A DNA stretch of 64,000 bases from Lactarius indigo (taxonomy: Eukaryota; Basidiomycota; Agaricomycetes; Russulales; Russulaceae), in contig JAFKAC010000025.1 of NCBI GenBank assembly GCA_025766275.1, positions 434,001 through 498,000 of the forward strand, read 5' to 3'. Position numbers and translations under genes: made by a program. Positions 21,673-32,733 of the stretch are shown piece after piece. The notes under the pieces were generated by a model. That model was given only the letters and a program-made list of their open reading frames with translations. It ran no database searches and was not told the origin of the DNA. How positions within the stretch are numbered: position 1 is the stretch's first letter; each line of letters starts with the position of its first letter.

Positions 21673-22870
21673 GTGGCTGTAACAACGAGAGACCAGTGGA
21701 CAAGTTTCTGTCCCTACACGCTAACCCAAAGAGGGGATCGCAACGTGCCCACACGCTTCCTAGGGGCAGCCAGTTGGAGAGACAGACAAGAGGAAACAGG
21801 ATATTTTGTGGAGTTTAATGGACTGACATGGTTCCGACCAGTTGAGTTCAACTTCGACCACTTGTGTTGGACAGAAGTTACGTGGAACCCAATAGATTCC
21901 CACTGGGACGTAGTACGACCAGCTGGGCCGAGATATCACTGTGATATCGACGCAAGAGAACTCAATAGCCGAGCCAATTGGGGCCCTATCGACGGCCAAT
22001 TACACAAACATACAACAGGAGAAGCAATCACCGACGAGACCGGACAAAGTGAAGGAGATGAAGGAAGACAGCCCGAACAGATGGAAAGCAGTGGAGGGGC
22101 CATACAGGAACTCCTTATCGAACGAGCTGAGTCCGCACACATCATGGAGCCTGAACCAATTCACATACGATCGCCAGCTATCATGGCAACCATAACATGA
22201 GCAATGGAAGAAGTTGCGCTAGAAGAGTCACGCGCAATACAACAAGAAGCAAGAGAGATCCTTATGCCAATCAACCCTGAAACTGGTGTTCGAATGACAG
22301 CTGACGACACCGCCATATTTAGGGCAATAGGATCTGACCGGGGAGACCCTCCATCAGGAAGACAACCAATACTAGAAATACCACCAGGAGTGGAAGGACC
22401 AGGAGGAGACCCGCCGCTGCTGCCAGGGGGAGGAATCCCATTCGATATACGACAAACCAAACCTCCACCAGGAGGACCACCCGCAGGACCACCGGGAGGC
22501 AGAGGGGACAGGGGAGGTGGAGGTGGAGGTGGCGGAGGAGGAGGCGGACATAACGAGAAATTAACCGGCGAGCCCCCCTCCATTTTTGACGGTGACAGAC
22601 TCAAAGTAGACCAATTCCTAACACAGTGGCATGTCTACTGGGGCATGAATCTGGACGCCCCTATCATGCGTAATGACTACCGAAGAAGTCTCCTGTTCCT
22701 CTCTTACATCAAAGGGGGAGCAGTGAGCGAATGGGTTCTATCATTCCTTAATTGGCTCAACAGACAAATACAATGAGGGATCAGTCCCTACACAAGAGAA
22801 TTATGGGACGCCGTAGCCGATGGTTTTAGTCAACGCTTCGAAAATACGCTCGAACCAGCCAATGGATAGC
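21673..22870 (+). pseudogene. Truncated gypsy A' gag
   Basis: Aligns with the first half of gypsy A Gag: R-D-Q-W-T, D-R-N-V-P-T-R-F-L-G-A-A, F-R-P-V-E-F-N-F-D-H-L-C-W, a Gly/Pro-rich linker, then F-D-G-D-R-L-K-V-D and H-V-Y-W-G-M-N-L-D. Breaks: TGA at 22198-22200 and at 22774-22776. At the second site gypsy A has CGA (47959-47961), showing a CGA-to-TGA change. Similarity stops near 22860 and no pol or 3' LTR follows. The N-terminal start appears to be GTG or a lost ATG. Confidence 0.85.
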
Positions 22871-23538
22871 GATGGCTTATGTAATTGATACCCCCAACCG
22901 ACGGTGAGATTCTTTAATAGTTAATACTCAGCCGGCGCCGGCTGATGGCGGAGATTCTGCCGTAATTGATAGTTCAGCTGATGCTGGCTGGGTTGGAGAT
23001 AATCGGAAATCCATGTGGATAGTTCCATGATAATGTAGGGTATCCAGAGATGCTCTTGAACTCAAATGTTTGACTGGGTGAGCACTGTTTAGGTGTGTGA
23101 GATCATTGATCACCCGTTGAGATATGTACAGCAAATTGCATACATATCAGACAACTACAATTATATTGGACAAGTAATGAACATCTGATCGCAAGTCAAT
23201 ATATAATGATAGATGATTGGTGTTGGGGGAAATAGCTAATAACTAATAGTTCATACTCAGAATATACATGTCGGGAAATCCACTGTAATGATAGTCCAAC
23301 AGCATTGCCCAAAAGCGGACCTCTGCTTAATTCCTGTCACAGGCAAATGGATATATATGAGAGGGGATCGGGGGGTTCGAGAAAAGCCATTCATTTCATT
23401 TGCAAGAACCAAACACTTATGTCAATTGATATGTACTATAGGAGGAATACATGAATCAGGACAGGCAATCTCATTTCATCTTACAGTGCTTCAATGGAGC
23501 ATCAGTAATCCACATAATGATCTGCCATCACTTCCATT
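22871..23538. other. Unassigned AT-rich DNA between gypsy A' and the KDZ inverted repeat
   Basis: No gene recognised. Contains short self-similar stretches (around G-C-C-G-G-C-G-C-C-G-G-C at 22933 and repeats of T-A-A-T-A-G-T-T) and probably the outer end of the inverted-repeat element: weak similarity to the right end begins near 23521 (T-C-T-G-C-C-A-T). Confidence 0.3.
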
Positions 23539-23647
23539 GTTGATGGGCCACCCGACGGGCAGATTCCCTCATGACTCATGGGCCAACCGACGTTGGCCGA
23601 CGCACTAGATTTTTCTGGAATTCATGGGCCACCCGACGTCGGTTCGG
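23539..23647 (+). repeat. Left terminal inverted repeat of the KDZ element
   Basis: Begins G-T-T-G-A-T-G-G-G-C-C-A-C-C-C-G and matches the reverse complement of 38081-38190 with about seven differences, most of them CpG versus TpG/CpA. The motif A-T-G-G-G-C-C-A-[CA]-C-C-G-A-C occurs three times inside the repeat. Confidence 0.88.
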
Positions 23648-23819
23648 AGTTCTTTTGCTCCAGAGAAATTTCTTGAAGTGGGAATAGTCAATAGAATACA
23701 CATATGTCTAAATGTATCTGGAGACTTAGATAACACATTGCAATGGGACTGGCTAGCATATGGAACATCAAACATTCCATGTAGTGACAACTACAGAAGC
23801 TATGCATTCCATATAATGG

Positions 23820-24720
23820 CCAGCATGGAACACTCACCTTCCATGTAGTGGCCAACATGGAAGAAATGCTTTCCATGTAGCGACTAGCAAAGAGGACAAG
23901 CCTTCCATGTAGTAGCCAACACGGAAGGATTGCCTTCCATGAAGTGGCCAACATGGAAGACTCACCACGGAGGACATGCTTTCTGTGTAGTGACCAAACA
24001 CGGAAGAAATGCCTTCCGTGTAGTTACTAACACGGAAGAAATGCCTTCCGTGTAGTGACTAACACAGAAGACATGCCTTCCGTGTAGTGACGGAAAGCAT
24101 GTCTTCCATGTAGTGACTAACACGGAAGAAATGCCTTCCATGTAGTGACTAACACGGAAGACATACTTTCCGTGTAGTGATTAACATGGAAGACACGCCT
24201 TCTGTGTAGTGACTAACACGGAAGAAATGCTTTCCGTGTAGTGACTAACACGGAAGAAATGCCTTCCGTGCAGTGACTAACACAGAAGACATGCCTTCCG
24301 TGTAGCGACTAGCATGGAAGACACACTTTCCGTGTAGTGACTAACACAGAAGAAATGCTTTCCGTGTAGTGACTAACACGGAATAAATGCCTTCTGTGCA
24401 GTGACTAACACGGAAGACATACTTTCCGTGTAGTGACTAACACGGATGACATGCCTTCCATGTAGTAACTAACATGGAAGACATGCTTTCCGTGTAGTGA
24501 CTAACACGGAAGATATGCTTTCCGTGTAGTGACAACATGGAAGACATACTTTCCGTTCAGTGATTACTACACGGAAGACATACGTTCCGTTTAGTGATTA
24601 CTACACGGAAGACATGCCTCCCGTGTAGTGACTAACACGGAAAAAACACTTTCCGTGTAGTGACTAACACGGATGACATGCCTTCCATGTAGTGACTAAC
24701 ACGGACGACACGACTGGCCT
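23820..24720. repeat. Left array of palindromic TTCCGTG motifs
   Basis: About 28 imperfect units of roughly 32 bp, each pairing A-C-A-C-G-G-A-A-G with C-T-T-C-C-G-T-G-T followed by A-G-T-G-A-C-T-A. Each unit can form a small hairpin. Variation is mostly at the CpG of the core (CATGGAAG, CACAGAAG, TTCCATG, TTCTGTG). Subterminal repeats of this kind are often transposase binding sites in other DNA transposons; that role is inferred here. Confidence 0.85.
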
Positions 24721-24957
24721 TACATGAATCTTCCTGGAATGGGTGAGGAAATGCTGTGAGTTATCTAGAATCCAGAATGGGAGGCAGATCCCAGTAAACT
24801 GTTCACATTTAAACATATTCTAATATTTCTACAAAATGTTATTGTAACCCTAATGATCTCTCTGAAGGTATGTAGGATCAAGTCCACCTGAACCCCTACC
24901 AGTGTCTGCATTTCTATATAATTGTCAGATAATGATGTATGTGCTTACTATAATTGC

Positions 24958-26957
24958 TTACCTGGCTTTGTGTGTGATCTTAACCACTCGCTTGATTGGC
25001 TCTTGCTCAAGCTCTGGTGGATCTGAGTTGAAGTGTGTTGCAGGTCTAATTGGAGTTCCTCTTTGAATCCGATGATGTGCTTGGAAACTTTTGGGTCTTG
25101 ATATACTTGATGGAGGAGGATGTGGTGATTCACCAATGTCTATAAGATAGTGTGAATGGGTATATAAGCATAGGAGAAGGGATAGGCTGCTCACCAGGAA
25201 TGGATGTCTGTTCAATCTCCTCGTTTCTACGGAAGGGAGATGGAGAAGGAGATGGTGGAAGGGGTGGTGTCACAGATGGAGAGTGTAGAGCCTGAATCTC
25301 CTTTGCAAAGTCCTCCTCTTCACTTTGATTGTCAGACTCTGGCTCATTGAATTTGGAACTTCTTCTGCAGGTCCGTTTTGGGTTCCGGATATGCTGTACA
25401 GGGTGATCCACATTAGCAAGAAGCTCACAGGACGGGTTCCAGATTAGTGGGATCAACCCCTCCCTCTGGCGTTGCCTCCAGTGGTCTAGCAACTGGAACA
25501 CCTGAACCAGACGAAGTTTTGATGGGTCTGCCCACAGAAACCCCAAAGGGTAGCACTCTTCTTCAATCCATGTGGGTGGATCACTGGAAAGTTTACTCCA
25601 TGGGATGGTTGCATTCTTCCTTCTGGAGACATACCCTGACTCACTTATGTTATTCAGGACTCCATAGAGTATATGAAACACTCACAGATGTGTGAATTAC
25701 AATAATCCCTCAGCACAGTTTGAATGGTCTTGGCTGAATAGCCATCCTCCGGAGTAACAGAAGGAATGTCTGGTTCACCATCTGTGTCTATCACAATCTT
25801 CACTTTGGTCCGGAGGACCTTTGAGCTCCCGGAATGGGCACCTTGATCATTCTCTGTTTCATAAATATGAGATGGGGCTTGTAGCTGTATTGGGATTTGT
25901 GAATGTTACAACCTGGGACAAAGCACTTCCTGCAATATTTCATCCATTCCTGCCAGATTGAGGCATTTCTCCAATCTGGGCAGAAATCAGAAAAGGACAT
26001 GCCATCATCCAGGACCTTATTCCAGTCATCCCTGTAAATAGATGGGAACAGATATAACAGTGCTTCAACCAGATGATTCTTAGGAATACATACATGGCAG
26101 CTCTGGGTCTTCCATCTGTGTCTGCATATGCTACTAGAACTATTGAGCGCATTCCACATGTCTTGAATAGCTGGGTCTGGAAGTCCCTAACTATCCGGCT
26201 ACGGAATTTAGCCTGGGCCATTCTGAACAAGTAAATAAGATTGGTGGATCACTAACACATGATTAACCACTTACTTGGCTTGGATATCCCTTGGGGGTCT
26301 ATCCTCTGACCACTCCTTTGCTATTTCTGCATATGGTTCTTGCTCTTCAATAGACAGCTTCTTCCATAGTGATGTTGTTGCATCTTGGAGGGCTCCAAGG
26401 AATGCCTGAGATCCAGGAATTCCACCAGACATACTCTGTGCAAGTTCCATAATCTCTTCCTTGTTCTCATGGTAGAATGCATTTCTGGCTGACCACTTCC
26501 GAGTAAACTTGATAAGCTGACGATGAGGACGTGAGTAGTGATTGTAAAACCATGTCCTTATTTTCTGGAGGTCATTTTGTGTCCATGAGTGATTACATGG
26601 ATAGAGTGCAAGTATGCATACCATCTTGGCCATCTTCTTATTGAATGTAGAGTTTGGAGGCCGAAGAGTATATAGCTCCCCCATAGCCTTCTCAAGGATG
26701 GTCTTCCATATCTCTGTGTCAGCCTTTTGAAACTCTTCAACATACCCCTTCAGGATGCGGGCATCCTGAGAAGTGATGGAAAACCTGTCACCAAGGGCAT
26801 GGATAGATGGACGGGAAACCTCAGATTCCCCAGCTGAGCTCCCAGATAGATGATCAGACTGCATAGTGATGTTGGTAGAAGTATGAGGAAGTGTGTTGTA
26901 GAACGATGTGATATTTGTGGAATTGTGCTGCATATAATGAGGTTTAAATAGACTCAT
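24958..26957 (-). CDS. HMG-like Agaricomycete protein, KDZ cargo
   Basis: Multi-exon minus-strand gene starting at 26957. An intron (about 26578-26629) joins K-K-M-A-K-M to K-I-R-T-W-F-Y-N-H-Y. Next comes K-W-S-A-R-N-A-F-Y-H and a tract ending E-E-Q-E-P-Y-A-E-I-A-K-E-W, which looks like a divergent HMG-box helix pair. Later exons carry F-R-S-R-I-V-R-D-F, D-D-G-M-S-F-S-D-F, W-Q-E-W-M-K-Y-C-R-K-C-F, and Y-P-L-G-F-L-W-A-D-P-S-K-L-R, then an acidic and Pro-rich tail ending at 24958. From memory this domain order recurs in a large uncharacterised Agaricomycete family found near transposons. DNA binding is inferred. Exact borders of the later exons are uncertain. Confidence 0.65.
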
Positions 26958-26989
26958 GAGTGGTATGGTGATACAGGTTTCTTACTGGG

Positions 26990-27520
26990 AAGGAATGTGG
27001 GATGGGACATGTGTTCATGGACATGCTACATGGTTTCACGGACTCAGACTGTGTTTCCGTGAACACATTACATGTATTCACAGACATGGGACATGTGTTC
27101 ACGGACATACTACATGGTTTCACAGACTCAGATTGCGTTTCCGTGAACACATTACATGTATTCACAGACATGGGACATGTGTTCACAGACATGCTACATG
27201 GTTTCATGGACCCAAAAGGTGTTTCCATGAACATATTAAATTTGTGTCATTGTACACCTTACAAGTGTTCACGGACATTCTACAGGCTTCCACGGACTTA
27301 GAACACGTTTCCGTGAACACGTTACATGTATTCACGGACATGGTGTATGTGTTCATGGACATGCTACAGGCTTCCATGGACTTAGAATTCGTTTCTGTGA
27401 ACGCATAACATGTATTCGCAGACGTTTCTGTGAACGCATTTGTATTGCATGTATACGTGGACATTGCAGACGTCGAATATACTTCCATGGAAATATAACA
27501 TGTTTCCATAGACACAGCGT
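26990..27520. repeat. Middle array of TTCCGTGAAC / GTTCACGGAC motifs
   Basis: About fifteen spaced copies of G-T-T-[CT]-C-C-G-T-G-A-A-C and its complement G-T-T-C-A-C-G-G-A-C, mixed with A-C-A-T-G-T. The period is irregular (about 24-60 bp). It lies directly upstream of the HMG-like gene start at 26957 and downstream of the Pro-rich gene, so it could act in regulation as well as in transposition. Confidence 0.75.
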
Positions 27521-27721
27521 GAGACATGTATGATAAATTATTCCGCAAACTCCAGATATATTCCTATGCATTAACATTGCTTCCACATATTACAAAGTGT
27601 CTTCGGATGACACCTTGATTGCAGGCAGTGGACCAAGTCACACATCCACACTGTAACACGTCTATGGTCACAAGGAACTTCTCCGTCGCTATTTCAAGTG
27701 GTAATATTGGTACAAGACTAT

Positions 27722-29365
27722 TTAGGACCTCTTCCTATGCTCATTGGATTCTCTATGTTTGTAAAGCCCGTCCCTAATATACGAGAGATCTGCATGGAAG
27801 TCGAATACAACGCCCATAAGGATTGTACATCGCTCAATGAGGTCCCCCATGTGATCGGATGGGTCGAGCCTCATCAGCTCGCGGTAGGCAGCAGTGAAGT
27901 GACGTCCTGAATGAAGCTCTGGATATGGTGCCCTAGCCACCTAGTGAGGAGCGTTAGTGCCATCATTCCACATTTGCTAAGGCAGTATGGACGGAAACAA
28001 CGCACATGCATGACAGGGTGAACAATACTCTGAGAATCACTCCCAGAGTCTTCACCTTGCTGAATGGAATCCGTGTCCATCCTTCGCTCACTGCCGGAAC
28101 CGTCTGCTTCCGGAGGTGTGTTGTGAACATCCGCCTGGACGGAAGGCGCAGTGTCCCGTGCCTCACAAGACTCAGGAGCTGCAGCTTCCTGTGGTGGATC
28201 ATCGACGGAAGAAGGCTCAGGAACTGGGGGTTCAGGAAGCGCACTAGAAAATGGAGCTACAGCTCCCCCTGACAAACCGTGGATGTGAGAAGGCTTGGGA
28301 GCTGCAGATTCCTGCGACGCACCTGGAACAGGAGATGGTTCAGGAGCTACAGATTCCTGCAATGTACCAGAAACAGAAGATGGCTTGAGAGCTACAGCTT
28401 TGCCTGATGAATCGTGGATGTTAGAAAGCTCCGGGGGTAGGGATACCTGTGACGCACCAGGAACGTGAGATGGCCTGGGAGCAACAGATTCGCATGATGT
28501 GCTGAGGACCTGAGACAATTCGGAAACCATAGCGCCTGGCTCAGGAGCCGTCATGGCCAGCTCAGGAGCTACGGATGCCAGGACATTGCAAGGAGTATGC
28601 GATGCCTCGGGAGTTGCGGTTTCCTACGTCTCACCCAGGGCTGGTGACAGTTCCGCAGCTGCGGCATCCTGCAACCTGTGGGGCACAGTTGCACCAACTG
28701 CCACAGCCTCAGACACTTCACGAACAGGTGCGGCCTCACGATCTGCTAAAGGTGTGTTGGGGACTTGTTCCTGGTCGGACATGGGTGCTATCCCAGACTC
28801 GGAGGCATCCTGTTGCCCAGCGGGAACTGATGCTACATTTGGCATGTGTGCAGGCTCTTCCAGTTGAGGAGTAGCTCTCAGCCTACGGAGGAATGCTGTA
28901 CGACGGGCCTGAGGAGGTGGAGGTGAAGGAAGGGCCTCATTTCCGGCCTCACTCGCCGATGAGGATGCCAATACACCCACAGTGTTCTGCTATTAATTAG
29001 CACTATATAAAGGCATAGATGATAAGACCTACCACTGGGGAAGCCTGGGAAGGTGAAGCGTGCATAGGCACCGGAGGTGGGGGCATTTCGTGAGCTGAGT
29101 TACATTGTTGAAGGAACCGGTATCTTGGAGAGGATTGCACCTCTCCTATTGCAGATGGCGTGGGCTGTCCGAGATCTATGGGAGGATTCAAAGAAGGCGT
29201 TACAGAGGAAGGGGATGGATGTGTAGGAGGTGTCCTTGCAGCAGACGATGCATGGGTGGGGGGGCATGGAGGCATCTTTCCTGCATATGCCCACTGACCT
29301 GGAAATCCCCTTTCATACTTATTGGGTAATGGTCTACTAAATAGGGACGAACCTGATTGCGACAT
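27722..29365 (-). CDS. Pro/Ala/Ser-rich disordered protein, KDZ cargo, possibly broken
   Basis: Exon 1 (29365 to about 29030) starts M-S-Q-S-G-S-S-L and is Pro/Ser-rich. A GT-AG intron leads to a second exon ending in an in-frame TAG at 28624-28626; the same frame continues after it for 230 more codons with a repeat of E-P-S-x-V-P-G-A-S-Q-E. A last intron ending near 27938 leads to a folded-looking tail, A-R-A-P-Y-P-E-L-H-S-G-R-H-F, ending at 27722. The TAG either breaks the gene or is removed in an unseen intron. No known domain. It diverges from the Zn2Cys6 gene across a ~230-bp shared upstream region. Confidence 0.5.
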
Positions 29366-29595
29366 CCCACCTATGACAATTGCTCAGGGGTGGAATGCGA
29401 GCTCTGTATATGCTGATGGTTGTGTTTACTCCGCTTCCCATGACGATCTATAATATACAGTGTATTTACTAGGGTCTAGACTCTCCAATCTAGGCGGTGG
29501 ACAAACTGGTGTCCGTCTGGTCACATGTGCATCAAACGTTTTCTTGCTTCCACGGAGTTCTATCATGTTCCGTGTTGACGTCAAAACTACTGGGA

Positions 29596-31490
29596 ATGGA
29601 CGGAAATATGTCAGCCCATTCCCACGGGCCGTCTGAGAGCAGTAACCCCCCCCAAAGACCGATCACAAGCTCACAAACACTCATCGATTCCACTATGCCC
29701 CCACAACACAGGAGTCTCGTCGACCTACTGACTAATGATGAGAAAGTGGTGATGGGCAGCGCAGTTCGCATGTTCTGTGCACTGCGATATAGGGAGAGGA
29801 ATGGAGGTGCTGCAGACGACGCATGGTACTCCAAGTGCATCGATTCTGAGTTAGTACGTGCAGGTGCCTCTCAATATATTGACATGGATACTAACTAGTC
29901 CTTACATTGTACAGGATGAAATAAACGATGTCTTTGAGAAGTATACGGACCCAACCAAGGTCCGGATCCATCCAGTAATCACATATGTGGCCGAGGAGTG
30001 GCAGAAGGCTACAGACGAGCGTAGGAAGCTGGATTTCGCTTCCCTCAAGCTCGCGGATGTTCTACAACTGTGCAATGAACGAGTTGCCCAGCACCCGGAG
30101 TGGAACGCCCAGCTACACATGAAGAATCTTGATACACTTGTTGGACTTCAGAAGGAGGAGGATCGTTGGTGGCTTCCGGCTACACAGGCGAGCAGTATCG
30201 CAGGTCCGTATCATAACTGTATACTTTATCATCTACTACATGTCCCATATGTCCGTTTAGCGTCTCCAGTGATGCCGTCCGCCGTTGAGGCTGTCTCCGG
30301 TGTTAACACGGAGTCTGTTTCCACGTCCACCCGTGATGCCCCCACTGTGAACGAGGATGTTGAGATGGAAGACGACGACGGGGGTGAAACTCCAAGGAAG
30401 AAGAAGGCAGGAAAGCGCACGGTAGTTCAATCGCCCACACCAGCATGCCGTACCTCCAGCCGACGACGGAAGGGTGCTTCTGGAGATGCCAACCCTTTGT
30501 CGTCTCCTGAATCTGAGGCTGGGGGACGCGTTCCTATGAAGATGAAACCTGCAATTCGTCTGCCAACCTCCCGTGCGCCCACGGAGCCCACAGCTGATCG
30601 CCACATTGCTGGCATCGACTACATCAGCTCTGGAGACGAGGAGAGGGTAGTCACGGTGTGCAGAAAGCATAAGCGGCCTGCGAGCATTGTCAAAGACTCG
30701 GCATCAGAGCTAGAGACTGGCCCCACTGACCCGGTAAGCCATACACCATTCATATGACATCAATATCTCTCATAGCGTTTTATAGGGAGCTTGTGGCCCT
30801 TGCAAGGACAGCGGCCACAAGTGTAAGCCTCATGGCACTTCTTCAAAGGCCCTCTCATGCAGGTTGTGTATCAAACGGAAGATCAAATGTGTTCCGCTCT
30901 CTGCGGCATCGCAGGAGATAGCCAATTTGCGCAAGAGGAAGCACTCACTCGGTGAGGTCTCACTTCTGCACCAAATCTAATCGCAGTGCTAATGGTCCTG
31001 CAGAAGACGTCATCAAAAGGCTCAATGAAGTGTCCAGATCGCAGAAAGTGTTCAACATGGCCATCCGCGACTTCATATACAACACGGACACTATGCTACA
31101 CGCCCTGTGCACCCAGGGACAAGGAAACATCAATCTCGCATCCCTGGGCCTCCGCCTACCTACTGTTCCCCTCTTTTCCACCTCCGAGCCTGCGACACCT
31201 GGTGCATCCTCTGTGGCCAGTGGTGCCCCATCGTCAGTTTCAAGTCTGGGTCTCGGTCGCATGATGATCGACAGTTCGGGTGTTTCTGGCCCTTCCGGAC
31301 ATCACGGTGAACCTGAGGACGGAGAATGTAAGTCCGTTTCAGCTCTGTAACGCCTATCGGATGCGTAATACACTTCCGTTATCATTGCAGCATCCCATCC
31401 AGGTCTCCGTAGGCGCATCGCACACAGTGCGCCATCCAGCAAGGCTCAGTCGAGAGCCGGATCACGGCAATCATTGCGGGGCCGTAAATG
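29596..31490 (+). CDS. Zn(II)2Cys6-type zinc cluster protein, KDZ cargo
   Basis: Multi-exon plus-strand gene. The ATG at 29596 is preferred (29497 and 29695 are alternatives). A first intron runs from about 29852 to 29912, then D-E-I-N-D-V-F-E-K-Y and a helical region with R-W-W-L-P-A. A basic linker with K-K-K-A-G-K-R follows. After an intron ending near 30785, two C-x2-C-x6-C halves appear, C-G-P-C-K-D-S-G-H-K-C and C-R-L-C-I-K-R-K-I-K-C, with an 11-residue linker. That is the canonical fungal binuclear zinc cluster, here placed late in the protein rather than near the N-terminus. Next comes a helical segment (E-D-V-I-K-R-L-N-E-V) and a Ser-rich tail ending R-G-R-K at 31490. Sequence-specific DNA binding is expected from the family; the target is unknown. 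Confidence 0.75.
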
Positions 31491-31932
31491 ATTCGTTTCA
31501 ACATAATAAATATGTCGTTTACCTTTGGTTTGTGTGGCTCCATGTAATGTACAGTATATAGTGTCCCCGAATACATGATGCGAGTTGGGATACACCTCCA
31601 TACTTGTGCTGGTGATTGTGTAACGTCTTAGCATCCCCAAAGTGCAGCGCTCGATCAGCAGGTACCAATACACACATGGATGAAGCCCAAGAGTCCAGAA
31701 CATGCCCTGTATTCGGACTGTGTGAGGTGCAATTGGTGTGTGTTGCATACAAGACACCTGCGACCAATGAGTAGACATGCATAACATGTCTGACATGTGG
31801 ACGTAGCATATGAAGCTCAATATGAAGTAGACGGTTTCCTTGACGGTTTCCGTTTGTGTGTGCATATAAATTATAGCCTGTACCACATTACACCCAGACA
31901 CACCTACTACCTCACCCCACACGGAACCTCGC

Positions 31933-32367
31933 ATGTCCGACATCATGAATGTTTCCGAACGGAAAGACATCAATGTCTGTATCCCGGATGTCCGTGACAC
32001 TCATACTGGGCTTTCTGACCCAGAAGATGATGTATCATCTGGTCTGGAGTCATTCGATGAAGATGACATGTATGAATCGGATTATGGAGAAGATGTCATA
32101 TGCGATAGTCCAGACACAGATGAGGAATCACAGGAACTTGAGCATTCCTTGCGCAGGGTGTGTCGTCTTCCTCACTTAAGGTATTCAGACATCTCATGTG
32201 TTTGACAGTTCGAAAATGTGATGGCAGAGTCACATAGCCTTTGCATCGGCTTTGAGAACATATATACTCTTGCAAAGGTGTTGTACCAGATCCGGAACCA
32301 GGATCATGCTTCCGAACACAATTCCACTCAGGGTACAGGTACCAGTGTTCTCTCAGCTTCCCGCTGA
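31933..32367 (+). CDS. Small acidic protein, KDZ cargo
   Basis: Two exons, about 120 residues. Exon 1 from ATG 31933 is rich in Asp/Glu (D-E-D-D-M-Y-E-S-D-Y-G-E-D). A GT-AG intron (about 32157-32209) joins S-L-R-R to F-E-N-V-M-A-E-S. The gene ends at 32367. No domain recognised. It sits about 370 bp upstream of the transposase gene on the same strand, and its upstream region also has T-T-T-C-C-G motifs. Confidence 0.45.
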
Positions 32368-32733
32368 TTTGGTATCCTTGCTACGGAGTGGTGCAGTGGT
32401 GATAGCAATAGAGGCAATCTCAATTAGTAGCTTTGATAAATAATATGCCAGATACAATGGCACACATCCGATAGTATCCAATGTGTCTTACTCTGATGAT
32501 ATCCGGTTTTCATTTATTGGACTCGACAGACCTCCGGTACCCTCAACATACTTTGTGACCCTGAAGGGCATCAAGTAGGAATTTAAATGTGGATGGGGAC
32601 ATCCATGCACTATTCCATATCATATGAATGTAGCACATGCAGAGTATTTAAGATGCCATATACATCGCATAACCCAAAAGACAAACCACTTCATCATCTC
32701 CATACACATTTCTTATTCACTCCTGGAAGCCAA

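Noticed and set aside
23820..24720. Regular short repeats that might be read as a CRISPR array
   Set aside because: Units are palindromic and vary throughout, there are no constant repeats with unique spacers, no cas genes, and the genome is eukaryotic.
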